Below, piece after piece: positions 18,411 through 28,400 of a DNA stretch of 64,000 nt (the stretch's first letter is position 1; every line of letters starts with the position of its first letter). The position numbers and the translations under genes are program-made. The notes beneath the pieces are model-generated. The model was not told the origin of the DNA. It saw nothing but the letters and a program-made list of their open reading frames with translations, and did not search any database. Location of the stretch: assembly GCA_020633975.1 (NCBI GenBank), contig JACKCR010000007.1, forward strand, positions 1 through 64,000, written 5' to 3'. Source of the stretch: Candidatus Eiseniibacteriota bacterium. GTDB taxonomy: Bacteria > Eisenbacteria > RBG-16-71-46 > CAIMUX01.

Positions 18411-19405
18411 GGCAGATCTTCGCCCGAACCGATGCGCTTCGCGCGGGGTACCTCGTCACCCCCGAGCAGGTGCTGCTCCGGTTCGATCTCGCCTCGATCG
18501 GTGCGCGGGCCTCCGCCCTTCTCATCGACGCCAGCATCCTCGTAGTCGCGGCTCTCGGGATCGTGTTCCTCTTCTCCTACCTCGTCGAGAACCACGGAGG
18601 GTGGTTTGCGCCGATCGAGGTCCTTCTCCTCTTCGCACTTCGGAACTTCTACTTCATCTACATGGAGCTACGATTCTCGGGCCAGACGCTGGGAAAGCGG
18701 CTCGTGGGGATCCGCGTCGTTGCGCGAGACGGTGGCGCACTCGGCGCGGGGCTCGTCTTCGCACGGAATCTCACGAGAGAGTTGGAGTTCATCATCCCCA
18801 TGGCCCTCGCAGTCTCCGGAACAGCGGTGAGCGGGGTGGCAACGTGGGTGGTCGAACTCGCGGCCGTCCTCTGGATCGTGGTGATGCTAGGCATCCCGCT
18901 CCGCACTCGTTCCCATGCCCGTCTCGGTGACCTGATCGCCGGCACGATCGTCGTGCAGGTTCCCCGTCCCGTCTTGTTGTCCGATCTCACAGACCGCGAA
19001 GTCGCACGACCTGCAACCTCGGCAGGATCGGCAGGATCGACAGAATCAGAAGGATCGGCAGAGTCGACCGCGTCGGCGGCGCCAACCGGAACCGCCTCAT
19101 CCGACGCGTCGCTCCATTCCGACGGCCCCGTCTTCACCCGCGAACAGCTCGACGTCTACGGAATCCACGAACTCCAGGTGCTGGAGGACGTGCTTCGTCG
19201 CCCGATCGGCGATGTCGACTATCGCCTGCTCGATCGACTCGCCAGGACGATCCAGAGGAAGATCGGTTGGAATTCGGCGGAGAGGTATCACTCGCGCGAG
19301 TTCCTCACTGCGTTCTATGCGGCACAACGTGGACGTCTGGAGAAGGAGCTCGCCTTCGGGCGGCGTCGGGAACGGAAGCGGGTCGACGACGAGACACACT
19401 CCTAG
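18407..19405 (+). CDS. RDD-family membrane protein with C-terminal cytoplasmic extension
   Basis: 332 residues. The RDD core is at about 15-185: LASIGARASALLIDASILVV (with the R..A..ID pattern), FIYMELRFSGQTLGKRLVGI, and RTRSHARLGDLIAGTIVV. After residue 205 a low-complexity Ser/Ala/Gly/Thr stretch (SAGSAGSTESEGSAESTASA) links to a helical soluble tail of about 110 residues not typical of short RDD proteins. Last gene of the 11891-19405 operon; a bidirectional-type hairpin follows at 19446. Role unknown, possibly membrane transport or envelope maintenance with the MoxR module. Confidence 0.85.
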   Translation: MRQIFARTDALRAGYLVTPEQVLLRFDLASIGARASALLIDASILVVAALGIVFLFSYLVENHGGWFAPIEVLLLFALRNFYFIYMELRFSGQTLGKRLVGIRVVARDGGALGAGLVFARNLTRELEFIIPMALAVSGTAVSGVATWVVELAAVLWIVVMLGIPLRTRSHARLGDLIAGTIVVQVPRPVLLSDLTDREVARPATSAGSAGSTESEGSAESTASAAPTGTASSDASLHSDGPVFTREQLDVYGIHELQVLEDVLRRPIGDVDYRLLDRLARTIQRKIGWNSAERYHSREFLTAFYAAQRGRLEKELAFGRRRERKRVDDETHS

Positions 19406-19445
19406 AGGCGTCGCGTCCTAAAGGTGTCGCGCGCCTTCCAGGTCG

Positions 19446-19468
19446 GGCGCCGGAGAAGGCCCGGCGCC
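19446..19468. terminator. GC-rich hairpin between convergent genes
   Basis: GGCGCCGG and CCGGCGCC form a perfect 8-base-pair stem with a 7-base loop, placed between the end of the RDD operon (19405) and the end of the minus-strand OmpA-like gene (19528). It could serve both. No long T run. Confidence 0.5.
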
Positions 19469-19527
19469 GGACTTCGAGGGGACGGCGTGGTCAGGCGCGG
19501 CTCCGGCGGCTCTCGGAAGCGCATTCA

Positions 19528-20412
19528 TCAACGCGCGACGAGTTCGACGCGCCGATTCAGCGCGCGGCCCGCGTCGTCCGCGTTCGAGGCCACCGGGCAG
19601 GTAGGGCCGGCGCCGAACGGCAGGAGTCGCGACGCCGCGATACCGTGCGTTTCCGCGAGCGCCTTCACCACTGCGGCGGCTCGCTCTTGCGAGAGTTTGA
19701 GGTTGCTCTCGAAACCACCCACACCATCTGTATGGCCCACTACGTAGACCTGGAGCGACGGATCGGCCAAGAGTAGTTTGGCCACCTCCGAGATGGCGGC
19801 GTTGGACTCGGGCTTGATCACCGACTTCCCCGTATCGAAGAGGATCCCGTAGATCGCCACCTTGCCCGTGGTCCGGAGGCTGCCGGCCAGCTTGTCGGCG
19901 TCGGCCACTACGTCCTGACGCATAGTCTCACGGCGCACGGTCCAGATTTTGTACGCTCCGTTGCCCCCCGCCTCCACTCGAACCCAGCTTTCGGTGTTTC
20001 CCTTGTCGAGCCGGAGTGTGGCGTACTCCATTCCGCCGTCTTCCCAGCGGTGGACGAGCCGACCGCCTGCACTCTTCACCGCGTTCTCGTAGTTCCGGAC
20101 GATCTGGATCGCACTCGGCAGCTTGATGCCGTCGTTCGCGTAGTAGTCCACGTAGGTCCAGCCACCCTCGACCGTTTCCGCGACGTCGGACCCCGTCGCG
20201 AACGTCTCCTCCGCAAACTCCTGCTCCTCCCAGTTGTAGATGTGGAACCCCGGCATGCGGGTCAAAAACCCCGGGTCGCTGCTCCCCGGAACGTCGTTCG
20301 GGTCACCGCCGAATGCCCCGGAGACTGGGAGGACTGCGAGGGAGAGCAGGGTCAGCACGAAGACGAGAGAGATCGTGCGAAGCAGGGGAAACAGGGAGAC
20401 GGCTCGGCGCAT
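19528..20412 (-). CDS. OmpA-family outer-membrane/peptidoglycan-binding protein
   Basis: 294 residues; AGAGGT 6-11 bases before the ATG. The signal peptide is a basic MRRA followed by LRTISLVFVLTLLSLAVLPV. The N-terminal half (FLTRMPGFHIYNWEEQEFAE onward, AIQIVRNYENAVKSAGGRLV) resembles DUF4892-type lipoprotein-like domains. The C-terminal OmpA domain has YGILFDTGKSVIKPESNAAI, VVGHTDGVGGFESNLKLSQ and ALNRRVELV, where the Asp and Arg that hold diaminopimelate are expected. Likely periplasmic and peptidoglycan bound. Single gene, convergent to the MoxR operon; the sigma/kinase unit lies upstream in the same direction, 163 bases away. Confidence 0.85.
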   Translation of the reverse strand: MRRAVSLFPLLRTISLVFVLTLLSLAVLPVSGAFGGDPNDVPGSSDPGFLTRMPGFHIYNWEEQEFAEETFATGSDVAETVEGGWTYVDYYANDGIKLPSAIQIVRNYENAVKSAGGRLVHRWEDGGMEYATLRLDKGNTESWVRVEAGGNGAYKIWTVRRETMRQDVVADADKLAGSLRTTGKVAIYGILFDTGKSVIKPESNAAISEVAKLLLADPSLQVYVVGHTDGVGGFESNLKLSQERAAAVVKALAETHGIAASRLLPFGAGPTCPVASNADDAGRALNRRVELVAR

Positions 20413-20535
20413 GGAGCACCTCTATGTGCGGCGGTGGACACCGCCTCGGAAGGACCGGCCGGACGGCAGCGCGGAAGTCGACGTGGCTCCCCTGGGTCCG
20501 GGCGGCGGGACGATACTCCCACCGATATCGCGTGT

Positions 20536-20556
20536 AAACGATCGCCCGATCGCTTT
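20536..20556 (-). terminator. Short hairpin with T run after the kinase gene
   Basis: On the minus strand AAAGCGATCGGGCGATCGTTT forms a 7-pair stem (one G-T) with a GGGC loop and ends in three T. It lies 20 bases past the stop of the kinase gene and 124 bases before the OmpA-like gene, so it may separate the two units. Confidence 0.4.
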
Positions 20557-20575
20557 CTTCAGGGTCCTTTTCCGT

Positions 20576-23500
20576 TCACGGCTTCTCATCCACGGATCCT
20601 TCCTCGGCCGCGATCCAGTCGAGAACGCGGCCCGCCGCTTCGTCGAACGCGAGCCCACGCCCGCGTCGCCACTCGGCCTCGAACGCTTCCCTGGAGAGCC
20701 GTCCCTTGACGCGACCGATCACCTCTTCCATTTCGTCTTGCTCCTTGGACGCGAGGCTCACTCCCCCCTTGTCGAGGCAGGTACGTGCCGCCCCGAACAT
20801 CCAAGCCGAGTTCGAGGCATCATCCTTGGAAAGCGCGAGGGTGGCCGCTGCGGCGATCGCGGATGCGCCAGCCCAGACCGCACCGAGAGCCCGAGCATGC
20901 CCTAGCGCCTCGGCCAGCTCGTCCGCCCCGTCCGCGAAGTGCCCGAGCTGGATCGAGAGACCGGCACGATTGCCCAACGCCAAGGCCAGTGTCACACGGT
21001 CCCCGGTTGCTCGGTGAAGTGCCACCGCTGCGCCGATGAGTTCCCGTGCCGCCGCGGGATCCCCGAGCTCGGAGACGAGCACACCCAGGTTGAGGAGAAG
21101 GGTCGCCTCACCGGCGACGTCGCCCGTAGACCGGGAAATGGCGAGCCCCTCTTCGCACGCAGCACGCGCTCGTTCGCGGTCGCCGAGACTCCGGTACGCC
21201 GCGCCGAGTGCCAAGTAGACTCGGGCTCCGGGCGAGGTCTCGAGCATGCGGAACTGTTGGAGCGCCTCCTCGAGCAAGCGGATCGCCCGGTGGGAGTCCC
21301 GACGCCAGGACGCGATGGCTCCAGCCAGAACGAGTGCGCGAGCACGCACCGGCGACACGGCCTCGGCACCCGGCCGCTCGAGGGCCCGCGCGAGCTGTGT
21401 CTCGGCAAGCCCCGAGTATCCGCGGACGTGCCAGTACCGTCCGAGCGCGGCCACCAGTCGGAGTCCGTCTGCGGCTCCGTCCGGATCCTCATGGCATGCG
21501 TCGAGCGCGACGTTGAGATTCGCGTGTTCCGCGCCGAGACGATCGAGCCATTCGCCCTGGTCCGCGCCCGTGAGCTTCGGCTCGGACTCTTCCGCGAGCG
21601 CGAGGAAGTGTTGGCAGTGCCGCTCACGAACTCGACGGGCCTCGTCCGCACTCCCAAGTGCGGCGGCAGCGAACTGACGGATCGGTTCGAGAAGGCGGTA
21701 CCGGGAGGCCCCGCTCGCCCACGGCTCGACGATGAGGAGGGAGTGGTCGAGGAGGGTGGAGATGGAGTCGAGCGATGTGAATTCGTCGCCCTCCCCCGCA
21801 ACGAAGGCAATGGCAGGGAGCGTCGCGCCGCCTGCGAACACGGACAAGAGACGGAACGTCGCGGCAGCATCCGGGCGCAGCTGGTCATAGCTCCACTCGA
21901 TCGCGGCTTGGAGCGCGCGATGCTTGGCCGGCATCCGCCCGGTGGGGTCCCGCAGCAGGGCGAGCTGTCGATCGAGTCGCTCGGCGATCTCCCGCATGCT
22001 GAGTACCCTAGCCCGAGCCGCGGCCAGCTCGATCGCGAGCGGGAGCCCTTCGACGCCGCGACAGATCGCCGCAATCGCCCTGAGATCGTCGACGTCTGGA
22101 ACGAAGTTGGGGTCGGACTCCGTCGCCCGCTCCAGGAAGAGAGCGACCGAGTCACAGCGGTCGAGTTCGGAGGGATCCGCGTCGACACCAGCCACGGCGA
22201 GCGGCTCTACCGAAACGCGCGACTCACCGGGCACCCCGAGCGGGGTGCGACTCGTCGTGAGCACGCGTGGGAGCGTCCCTTCGCGGTGAGTTGGGACCGC
22301 CACCAGCTGCCTGACGAGTGTTCCAATGTCCGGAACGAGGTGTTCGCAGTTGTCGAACACGACGAGGGAAGGAGACCGCTCCAGGCGCTCCCGCACTTGC
22401 TGAAGAAGGGGGCGGTCCGGCACCTGACGAACTTCCATCGCCGCGGCGAGGGTCTCGAGCAGGCGCGCACCCGCAGAGATGACACTCACATCCACGAACC
22501 AGGTTCCACCCGGGACCTCGGCTTCCAGCGACCGGGCGAGGGCGACCGCTAGCCGGGTCTTGCCCGAACCTCCGGCACCGGTGAGCGTGAGGATCCGGCC
22601 GGGCCCGAGAAGGCTCCGGCAGGTACCGAGCTCGTGGCTGCGTCCCACGAAGCTCGTCGCGAAGACGGGCAACTGCACCGCGGCTGTGGCAGTGGAATGT
22701 CCCTCTCGCGGTGCGTCGCCGGACACGACCTTGGCTCCTGCGGTCGGGGACGTGGACTGTATGCGACCGAGCGTCTCCTCGATCGTTCTGGCCGCGTCGG
22801 ATAGAGAAGGCAGGCGCCGGTCGGGATCTCTCTCGAAGCACTCGAGAAGGAGTCGTCGAATGGCGGGAGGACAGTTGCCCGGGAGGCGAGCCAGGTCGGG
22901 ATGCGCATCGAGGAGAGCGTGGTACACCGCTCCGGGGGTGGCTCCGTCGAATGCTGGATGACCCGTGAGCATCTCGTAGAGGACACACCCAAACGAAAAG
23001 ACGTCCCCTCGTCCATCGTCACGCCCCTCGAAGCGCTCGGGGCTCGTGTAGCGCAGGGTACCGGCTACCGATCCGACTCCCGGCCCTCCCCCCTGCATCG
23101 TGCCCTTCTGCGCGATCCCGAAGTCGACGACCTTGGGACGACCGTCTGCTGTCAGCATGACGTTGGACGGTTTGATGTCGCGATGGGTAACGCCTTCGGC
23201 GTGGGCGGAAGCGACGCCGCGCGCGATCTGTGCGGCGAGCGCAAGGCCCGCTCGGGTGGGCAGAGGGCCGTCCCTCAAACGATCCGCGAGGGACCCACCG
23301 GGAACCCACTCGAGCACGAGAAAGCGGACCCCGTCGAGATCCTCCATGCCATGGATCGTCGCGATGTTCGGATGATTGAGCGACGCGAGGACCCGAGCCT
23401 CGTGGGTCAGGCGTTCCAATCGTTCCGGTGAGTGCACCACATCGGCGGGAAGCAGCTTCAACGCGACCGGCCGATCGAGTACCCGATCACGTGCCAGGTA

Positions 23501-23950
23501 AACGTCCCCCATCCCGCCACGACCGGCCCGCCTCACGATCTGGAAGCGACCCAGGGAACGCCCGGCTTCGAGTTCCGGTGAGGTTTCGAGGGGAGGCGGA
23601 TCGCGCCGCAACGCGGCCGCGTATGCTTCGATCGTCTGGAAGCTCTCGATCCACTTCGGGTCGACGTTCGCTCCGTGCGACACTTCGTCCGCGGTGTGTT
23701 CCGCTTCCCAATCGACGTCGACGCCGTCCGTGATCGCCTGCGCGAAACGCAAGAGAGTGGCGTCTTCCTCTGAAGCGTCGACTCCTCTGGAAGCTTCGTC
23801 ACCCTCTCCGGCAGCTTCGGTGCCATTCCCGAAAGCCTCCAAGCCTCCCCCAGCGTCGTCGCTGTCACCGTGAGGCCCCGCTCCCTCCCGGTGCTCCGGT
23901 TCCGGGTCGTTCGGCTCCTCACGCACGGTGCATGGCTTTGGCCAGGGCAA
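20576..23950 (-). CDS. Serine/threonine kinase fused to NB-ARC-type ATPase and TPR region
   Basis: 1124 residues (or 1116 from the GTG at 23926, which sits next to the sigma stop). A disordered acidic N-terminus (1-110) is followed by a Hanks-type kinase: Gly loop RRAGRGGMGDVYLARD, Lys165, catalytic HRD at 256-258 in THRDIKPSNVML, DFG at 276-278, and SPERFEGR activation-segment end. At about 430 an AfsR/LuxR-like STAND ATPase starts: P-loop GAGGSGKT at 458-465 and Walker B LVVFDNCEHL. The C-terminal half is TPR-like helices ending in the AWMFGAARTCLDKGG and EAEWRRGRGLAFDEA pattern of bacterial ATPase regulators. It overlaps the upstream ECF-like sigma gene; most simply, it phosphorylates or senses for that factor. 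Confidence 0.9.
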   Translation of the reverse strand: MPWPKPCTVREEPNDPEPEHREGAGPHGDSDDAGGGLEAFGNGTEAAGEGDEASRGVDASEEDATLLRFAQAITDGVDVDWEAEHTADEVSHGANVDPKWIESFQTIEAYAAALRRDPPPLETSPELEAGRSLGRFQIVRRAGRGGMGDVYLARDRVLDRPVALKLLPADVVHSPERLERLTHEARVLASLNHPNIATIHGMEDLDGVRFLVLEWVPGGSLADRLRDGPLPTRAGLALAAQIARGVASAHAEGVTHRDIKPSNVMLTADGRPKVVDFGIAQKGTMQGGGPGVGSVAGTLRYTSPERFEGRDDGRGDVFSFGCVLYEMLTGHPAFDGATPGAVYHALLDAHPDLARLPGNCPPAIRRLLLECFERDPDRRLPSLSDAARTIEETLGRIQSTSPTAGAKVVSGDAPREGHSTATAAVQLPVFATSFVGRSHELGTCRSLLGPGRILTLTGAGGSGKTRLAVALARSLEAEVPGGTWFVDVSVISAGARLLETLAAAMEVRQVPDRPLLQQVRERLERSPSLVVFDNCEHLVPDIGTLVRQLVAVPTHREGTLPRVLTTSRTPLGVPGESRVSVEPLAVAGVDADPSELDRCDSVALFLERATESDPNFVPDVDDLRAIAAICRGVEGLPLAIELAAARARVLSMREIAERLDRQLALLRDPTGRMPAKHRALQAAIEWSYDQLRPDAAATFRLLSVFAGGATLPAIAFVAGEGDEFTSLDSISTLLDHSLLIVEPWASGASRYRLLEPIRQFAAAALGSADEARRVRERHCQHFLALAEESEPKLTGADQGEWLDRLGAEHANLNVALDACHEDPDGAADGLRLVAALGRYWHVRGYSGLAETQLARALERPGAEAVSPVRARALVLAGAIASWRRDSHRAIRLLEEALQQFRMLETSPGARVYLALGAAYRSLGDRERARAACEEGLAISRSTGDVAGEATLLLNLGVLVSELGDPAAARELIGAAVALHRATGDRVTLALALGNRAGLSIQLGHFADGADELAEALGHARALGAVWAGASAIAAAATLALSKDDASNSAWMFGAARTCLDKGGVSLASKEQDEMEEVIGRVKGRLSREAFEAEWRRGRGLAFDEAAGRVLDWIAAEEGSVDEKP

Positions 23951-24515
23951 CCAACGCGCGCGCGACGGCCATCCGAGCGGAATCGGGGCTGGGCTTGTCC
24001 ATCGCCATCGCGATCTCTTCGTGAGTGAGTCCGAACTCGATCCGAAGGATGATGGCTTGCTGAGACTCGGCGTCCAGTTGCGAAAGCGCGCGCTCGATCC
24101 GTTCGGCGCAGTCCCACCCGATCGCGACCTCTAGCGGAGACGGCGCAGGGTCGCATTCGGCGTCTTCGAGGGTGACCGGCCGGGGCCTCACGGCGGCCCG
24201 TCGCGCGCGGTCCCGAATCGCATTCATGAGGATGCCGCGAAGGTACGCCAAGAACGCACCTTCCCGCTGGTAGACGAACGAATCCAACCGTGCGAGCGCC
24301 CGGATGAGCGTGTCCTGGACGAGATCGTCCGTCTCCCCCAGCTCCCTCGCTCCACCCGAACTTCTGTGATGGGCCCACCTGCTGAGGATGGGCAGGTACC
24401 GGCCGAACAACCGCTCACGGGCGGATAGATCTCCCCCGCGGGCAAGTCCGAGCAAGGTCGCGGTGTTCTCCCGCGCTGGCCACCCTGGTGGTGCTGTTCC
24501 GACGACCTCTGTCAC
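23919..24515 (-). CDS. ECF-like RNA polymerase sigma-70 family factor
   Basis: 198 residues from a GTG at 24515 with only a weak AGGA upstream. Region 2 is visible as ARERLFGRYLPILSRWAHH, then ETDDLVQDTLIRALARLDSF and FLAYLRGILMNAIRDRARR; region 4 as RALSQLDAESQQAIILRIEF and GLTHEEIAMAMDKPSPDSAR. These fit the planctomycete/myxobacterial type of ECF factors commonly found with serine/threonine kinases rather than a membrane anti-sigma factor; no anti-sigma gene is seen here. Its end overlaps the kinase start. It is divergent from the secreted-protein pair at 24643-28685, the obvious candidate target. Confidence 0.87.
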   Translation of the reverse strand: MTEVVGTAPPGWPARENTATLLGLARGGDLSARERLFGRYLPILSRWAHHRSSGGARELGETDDLVQDTLIRALARLDSFVYQREGAFLAYLRGILMNAIRDRARRAAVRPRPVTLEDAECDPAPSPLEVAIGWDCAERIERALSQLDAESQQAIILRIEFGLTHEEIAMAMDKPSPDSARMAVARALVALAKAMHRA

Positions 24516-24568
24516 CGGTCGGTCCTGGTTCCCGCGAGTGTTCTACGAAAGTTCTCTGTTCGGTCGGT

Positions 24569-24589
24569 AGGGAGGCTGCGTTCCTCCCT
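24569..24589 (+). other. Leader hairpin in the divergent gap
   Basis: AGGGAGG and CCTCCCT form a 7-base-pair stem with a CTGCGTT loop, 53 bases before the ATG at 24643. Because it contains a ribosome-site-like GGAGG it could be an RNA switch or decoy, or an operator on DNA. Expression data would be needed. Confidence 0.3.
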
Positions 24590-24642
24590 TGGAGGATACC
24601 AGATCCGCGACTCGATCCAGGCAAACCCAAAGGAGGGCTTCT

Positions 24643-25419
24643 ATGCGGAATGTCCTGCGCTCCGGCATGGGCCGAAACGGCTCTAGACGCCGTCTTCTCT
24701 CCGGCCTCTCGTTCATTTGTCTCCTCGTTCCCTCGCTGGCTGTCTCATCGGATGAGCCGGTGAGTGGGCCATCCCCGTCGCCAATCGACCCTACCGTGAT
24801 TCCAGACGCTCCCGCCCTGGAGTGGGTCTGGACGGACCCTGGCATTCCTCTCGTGCTGCTCCACGCGACGCCGTTCGGTGAGGACGACAAGGGCGGAAGC
24901 TACACAGCGATGGGTGGGGCTGGCTCGGACACGCTGACCGACCGGGAGCGAGAGCTCCTCGCTCAGGCGCGCGCGGCGGTGGAGGTCTCCCGATCCGCCG
25001 GAACTCTGTTCGTGTCGCCGGTGGTTCGTGACGTCACCGCTTCCGACGCCCGGGATGCGTTGGCGCAGAAGGAGCGACTCCGGAGCCATCCGGCCGCGGG
25101 CGAGACCATGAAAGGCATCGGCGCACCGACGGATCACGCCGCGCCGATGGGTCGAGCCGCACAGGCCGTTCCCGGATCGCAGGCCGGATCTCCCACACGT
25201 CTCACCGAAGCGGAACTCGAGAAGCTCGCCGCGGCCAGCCAAGGAAGCGGCCTCCAGAACCTTCCGCAGGACACGCCCCCCCCCACAGAAGCGGCAGGAG
25301 CGCCGCACCTGGGCGAGCCAGTTCAGACGGTTCAGAGAGTTCAGGCCCACGACGACAGCGTCGACCAACCGGACACGCCGAAGTCGCCGGACGTCGCCAC
25401 CGAGAAGAAGGAGAACTAG
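24643..25419 (+). CDS. Secreted protein of unknown function
   Basis: 258 residues from the ATG at 24643, which has AAAGGAGG 6 bases upstream. The signal peptide is basic (MGRNGSRRR) then LLSGLSFICLLVPSLAVSSD. The mature protein is hydrophilic and low in complexity: an Asp/Pro-rich start, a central helix-prone region (TLTDRERELLAQARAAVEVS, RDALAQKERLRSHP), and a Pro/Ala/Gln/Asp-rich end finishing KKEN. No domain recognised. The next gene, a huge secreted protein, starts 2 bases after this stop, so the two are made together and may work as a pair (for example inhibitor, chaperone or propeptide), which is inference. Confidence 0.6.
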   Translation: MRNVLRSGMGRNGSRRRLLSGLSFICLLVPSLAVSSDEPVSGPSPSPIDPTVIPDAPALEWVWTDPGIPLVLLHATPFGEDDKGGSYTAMGGAGSDTLTDRERELLAQARAAVEVSRSAGTLFVSPVVRDVTASDARDALAQKERLRSHPAAGETMKGIGAPTDHAAPMGRAAQAVPGSQAGSPTRLTEAELEKLAAASQGSGLQNLPQDTPPPTEAAGAPHLGEPVQTVQRVQAHDDSVDQPDTPKSPDVATEKKEN

Positions 25420-25421
25420 AC

Positions 25422-28400
25422 GTGGGACTCGTGAATGCCCGTTTCCAGACGTCCTTCGTGCTCCTCGCCGCGATGTTGGGATGCGCCTCCATCGTCCGGG
25501 CTCAGGTGCCCCCATCCCGCGGGACGATCCCGCCGGGACTCGCCGAGCAACTCCTCCTACAGTCGGCGCCGGCCAACCAACCGCCATCGGAGTGGGAGGA
25601 CAACGAGGCACGAGAGCGCGATGCCGAGAACTACTTCGCGTCCGTCCGTGATGCGGAGGCCCGTGGTTCCTCCGACGACAACGACACCTGCCACTACGCC
25701 CGCGGTGTCACGCTCGTCGTACACATCTTCGTGAACCACACGGGCGGAACGTGGAGCGGAGCAGAGATCACGGATGCGGTCGCGAAGGCCGACGCCGCGA
25801 AGATCAACTACCTGACCTATGCCCCCTACGCCTCGAACCAGCGTTTCGATCCGATCGGTGGATACGTCTTCTACAACCCGACGGTGAACTTCCTCATCTC
25901 GGACAGCGGAATGACCGACTCGGTAATGGAGTCGGTCGTCGCCGCCATCGGATTCGGCGACGCCGATGGCGACGGGAGTCGTGTCGACGACATGACTCAC
26001 TACCTCCAGGGATGGGGAGGCGGGTGGGACAACGTGATCCTCTTGTTCGAGCCCGATCAATCGGGACGGGCCTGGGCCAGCTACGGCCAGGCCAAGGCCG
26101 CGCTCTACAACAACAGCGAGTGGTGGGTCTTCGCCCACGAGTGGGGACATCTCTTCGGCGGTTGCGACGAGTACGCCGAGGGTGGCACCTGCAACAGCGG
26201 CATGAACTGCGGCACCTGCCAGAGCTGGTACCTGACGGAAACGGTAAGCAACGGGAACTGCGAACTCGCGATGTGCGGCAGCACCGTCGACTGCCTCATG
26301 AAGTACAACACGACGAACGCACTCTGCGACGACACGCCGCGCGAGTGGGCTTGGGTCGACGACGACAACGACGGACTGGGAAACACGGTGCGGCGCCCGA
26401 CCGTCATATCGGGCGGGAACCAGCAGTACGCTAACATCTATGAGCTCTACCACAACGGCTGGTTCGTCTGGAACGACGTCACCCAGTCGGAGGTCGTCTC
26501 TCAGCGCTGGAACGCGTGGGCCGTCATCGGCCTCAGGAGCCCAGCCACCGCCGACTATGACCTCCAGGTCTTCACCGACAACACGCACAACGTACCGTTG
26601 GGAAGCTCCGCGTGGGGCACGGGCCAAGTCGACTTCGTGGTCGGGGACTACAACCACAACGTCGTCGGCAACGAGCACATCCAGCTCATCCACTACGGAG
26701 GAAGCACGGAGAGCTACAACCTGACGTTCGAGAGTGGCGGAGAGGTGCTCTACCCCGACGGGATCGTGCGCCCGGGATCCTGGGGCTGGTACAACACCGC
26801 CATGGTCTGGGACGTGCCTCTGACGGCCGGGGAGACACTCACGTTCACGCTCGACGTCCCGGGCAACCTCGACATGGGCATGGCGCTCTACAAGTCGAAC
26901 TCGAGTACGTTCTTCGCGGGTCGCGGAGCGGGCCACGTCGCCTACGCAGACTCCTACACCCTGGCAGGCGATGAGTCCTTCACCTACACGGTACCGAGCG
27001 ACGACGTCTACGGGCTCGTCATCTGGAGCAACAACAGCGCCGACGGTTCGTTCACGATCCAAGTCGGTCCGACCCCGACGCCCATGAACGAAGAGGTCGC
27101 CTACTGGAGCGCGGGCAATCCGAGTCTCTGGAGTTTCGTTCCGAACGCAGTGCCCTATTGGGCCGTAGTCGGAACGCGTTCCGACACCGGTCAAGACGTG
27201 AACCTCCGGCTCTTCGACGATCCGAACTACCAGATCCAGCTCGACGCGTCGCAGAACTACGGCCCGTGGGAACCGGAATTCATCGCGATCGACTACAACC
27301 ACGCTCCGTACGGCGCGGAGTACCCGAGAGTCACTGCTCCCGGCGCCTCGAACATCTACTTCACGCAGTGGGAGGAGGATCCCGAGATCCTGAACGGCGA
27401 AGAGTACCCCCCGTATTGGTATCCGGAAGACGTCGTCAAAGTGTGGGACGTCTGGATGAATGCCGACGAGTTCTACTTCTTCCGTCAGTTCAGCGGCGCC
27501 GGCACCCTGGACGGAGGCATCTACCTCTTCGACTCTTCGAGCGGTGACAGCTACCGGCACCGGAGCGAATACGCGAACGGGTCCGACTACCTACCTGCTT
27601 CGTTCGGCGGTGAGTTGTTCTGGCACACGGCTGCCGCATCGGACTGGTACGGGTTCGTCGCCACGTCCCACGGCTACACCCAAGGGTGGTACAGCATGTG
27701 GTTCGGTCCGTGGCTCTTCCCGACCGACGACGTACCGGTGACTCGCGACGAGCCTGTCGTCTGGGCCAGTGCTCCAACGACAGGAGCTTCTTGGCAGGTC
27801 GCGGCGGTCCGTCCTTCGCCCGGCGAACAGTCCGGGATCTGGATGTACGAGGACTACACCTTCGCAGACGCCGGGTACCGCGCGTACGACGCGGGCCTGG
27901 GCGTCCGATTCGTCGTAGCCGACTACAACCACAGCGGACCGATCGCGTACTACACGCTCGCGCAGAGACAGGTCGGATACGGTCCGCAGGACTTCTCCTG
28001 GGAAGGCGGGACGGAAGCGCTGGTGTTCGAACCCTCCGGCACCAACGCACCGGATCTTCCGTGGGAGACGGACAACGTCGCGAAGGTCTTCGACCTCTAC
28101 ATCGATGGCGCGAGCCCCGGGCCCGACGGACAGACCTGTCGGATCACCGTCACGGACGATAGCGGCGGACTCGATCTCGGAGTGGCTGTATTCGCATCCT
28201 ACGGTGGAGAGGGGTACGCCGCATCCGGCGGAGCCATCGCCTATGCAGACAACGCGGGCGTGGGTGCTCCGGAGACCGTGGAATTCACCGTGACCGACGC
28301 AGACTGGTACGGGCTGGTCGTCTTCAACCAGGCGGACGGCGCGGGCGTCTACTCCATCTCGATGTCGGACGGCTCCACCGCCGACGTCGCCGCGGCAGTC

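Noticed and set aside
25557-27560. Long minus-strand open frame (667 codons) opposite the giant secreted protein gene
   Set aside because: Arg/Val/Asp-rich translation with no signal, motif or ribosome site; it mirrors the codon pattern of the plus-strand gene, which has signal peptide, HEWGH and repeats.
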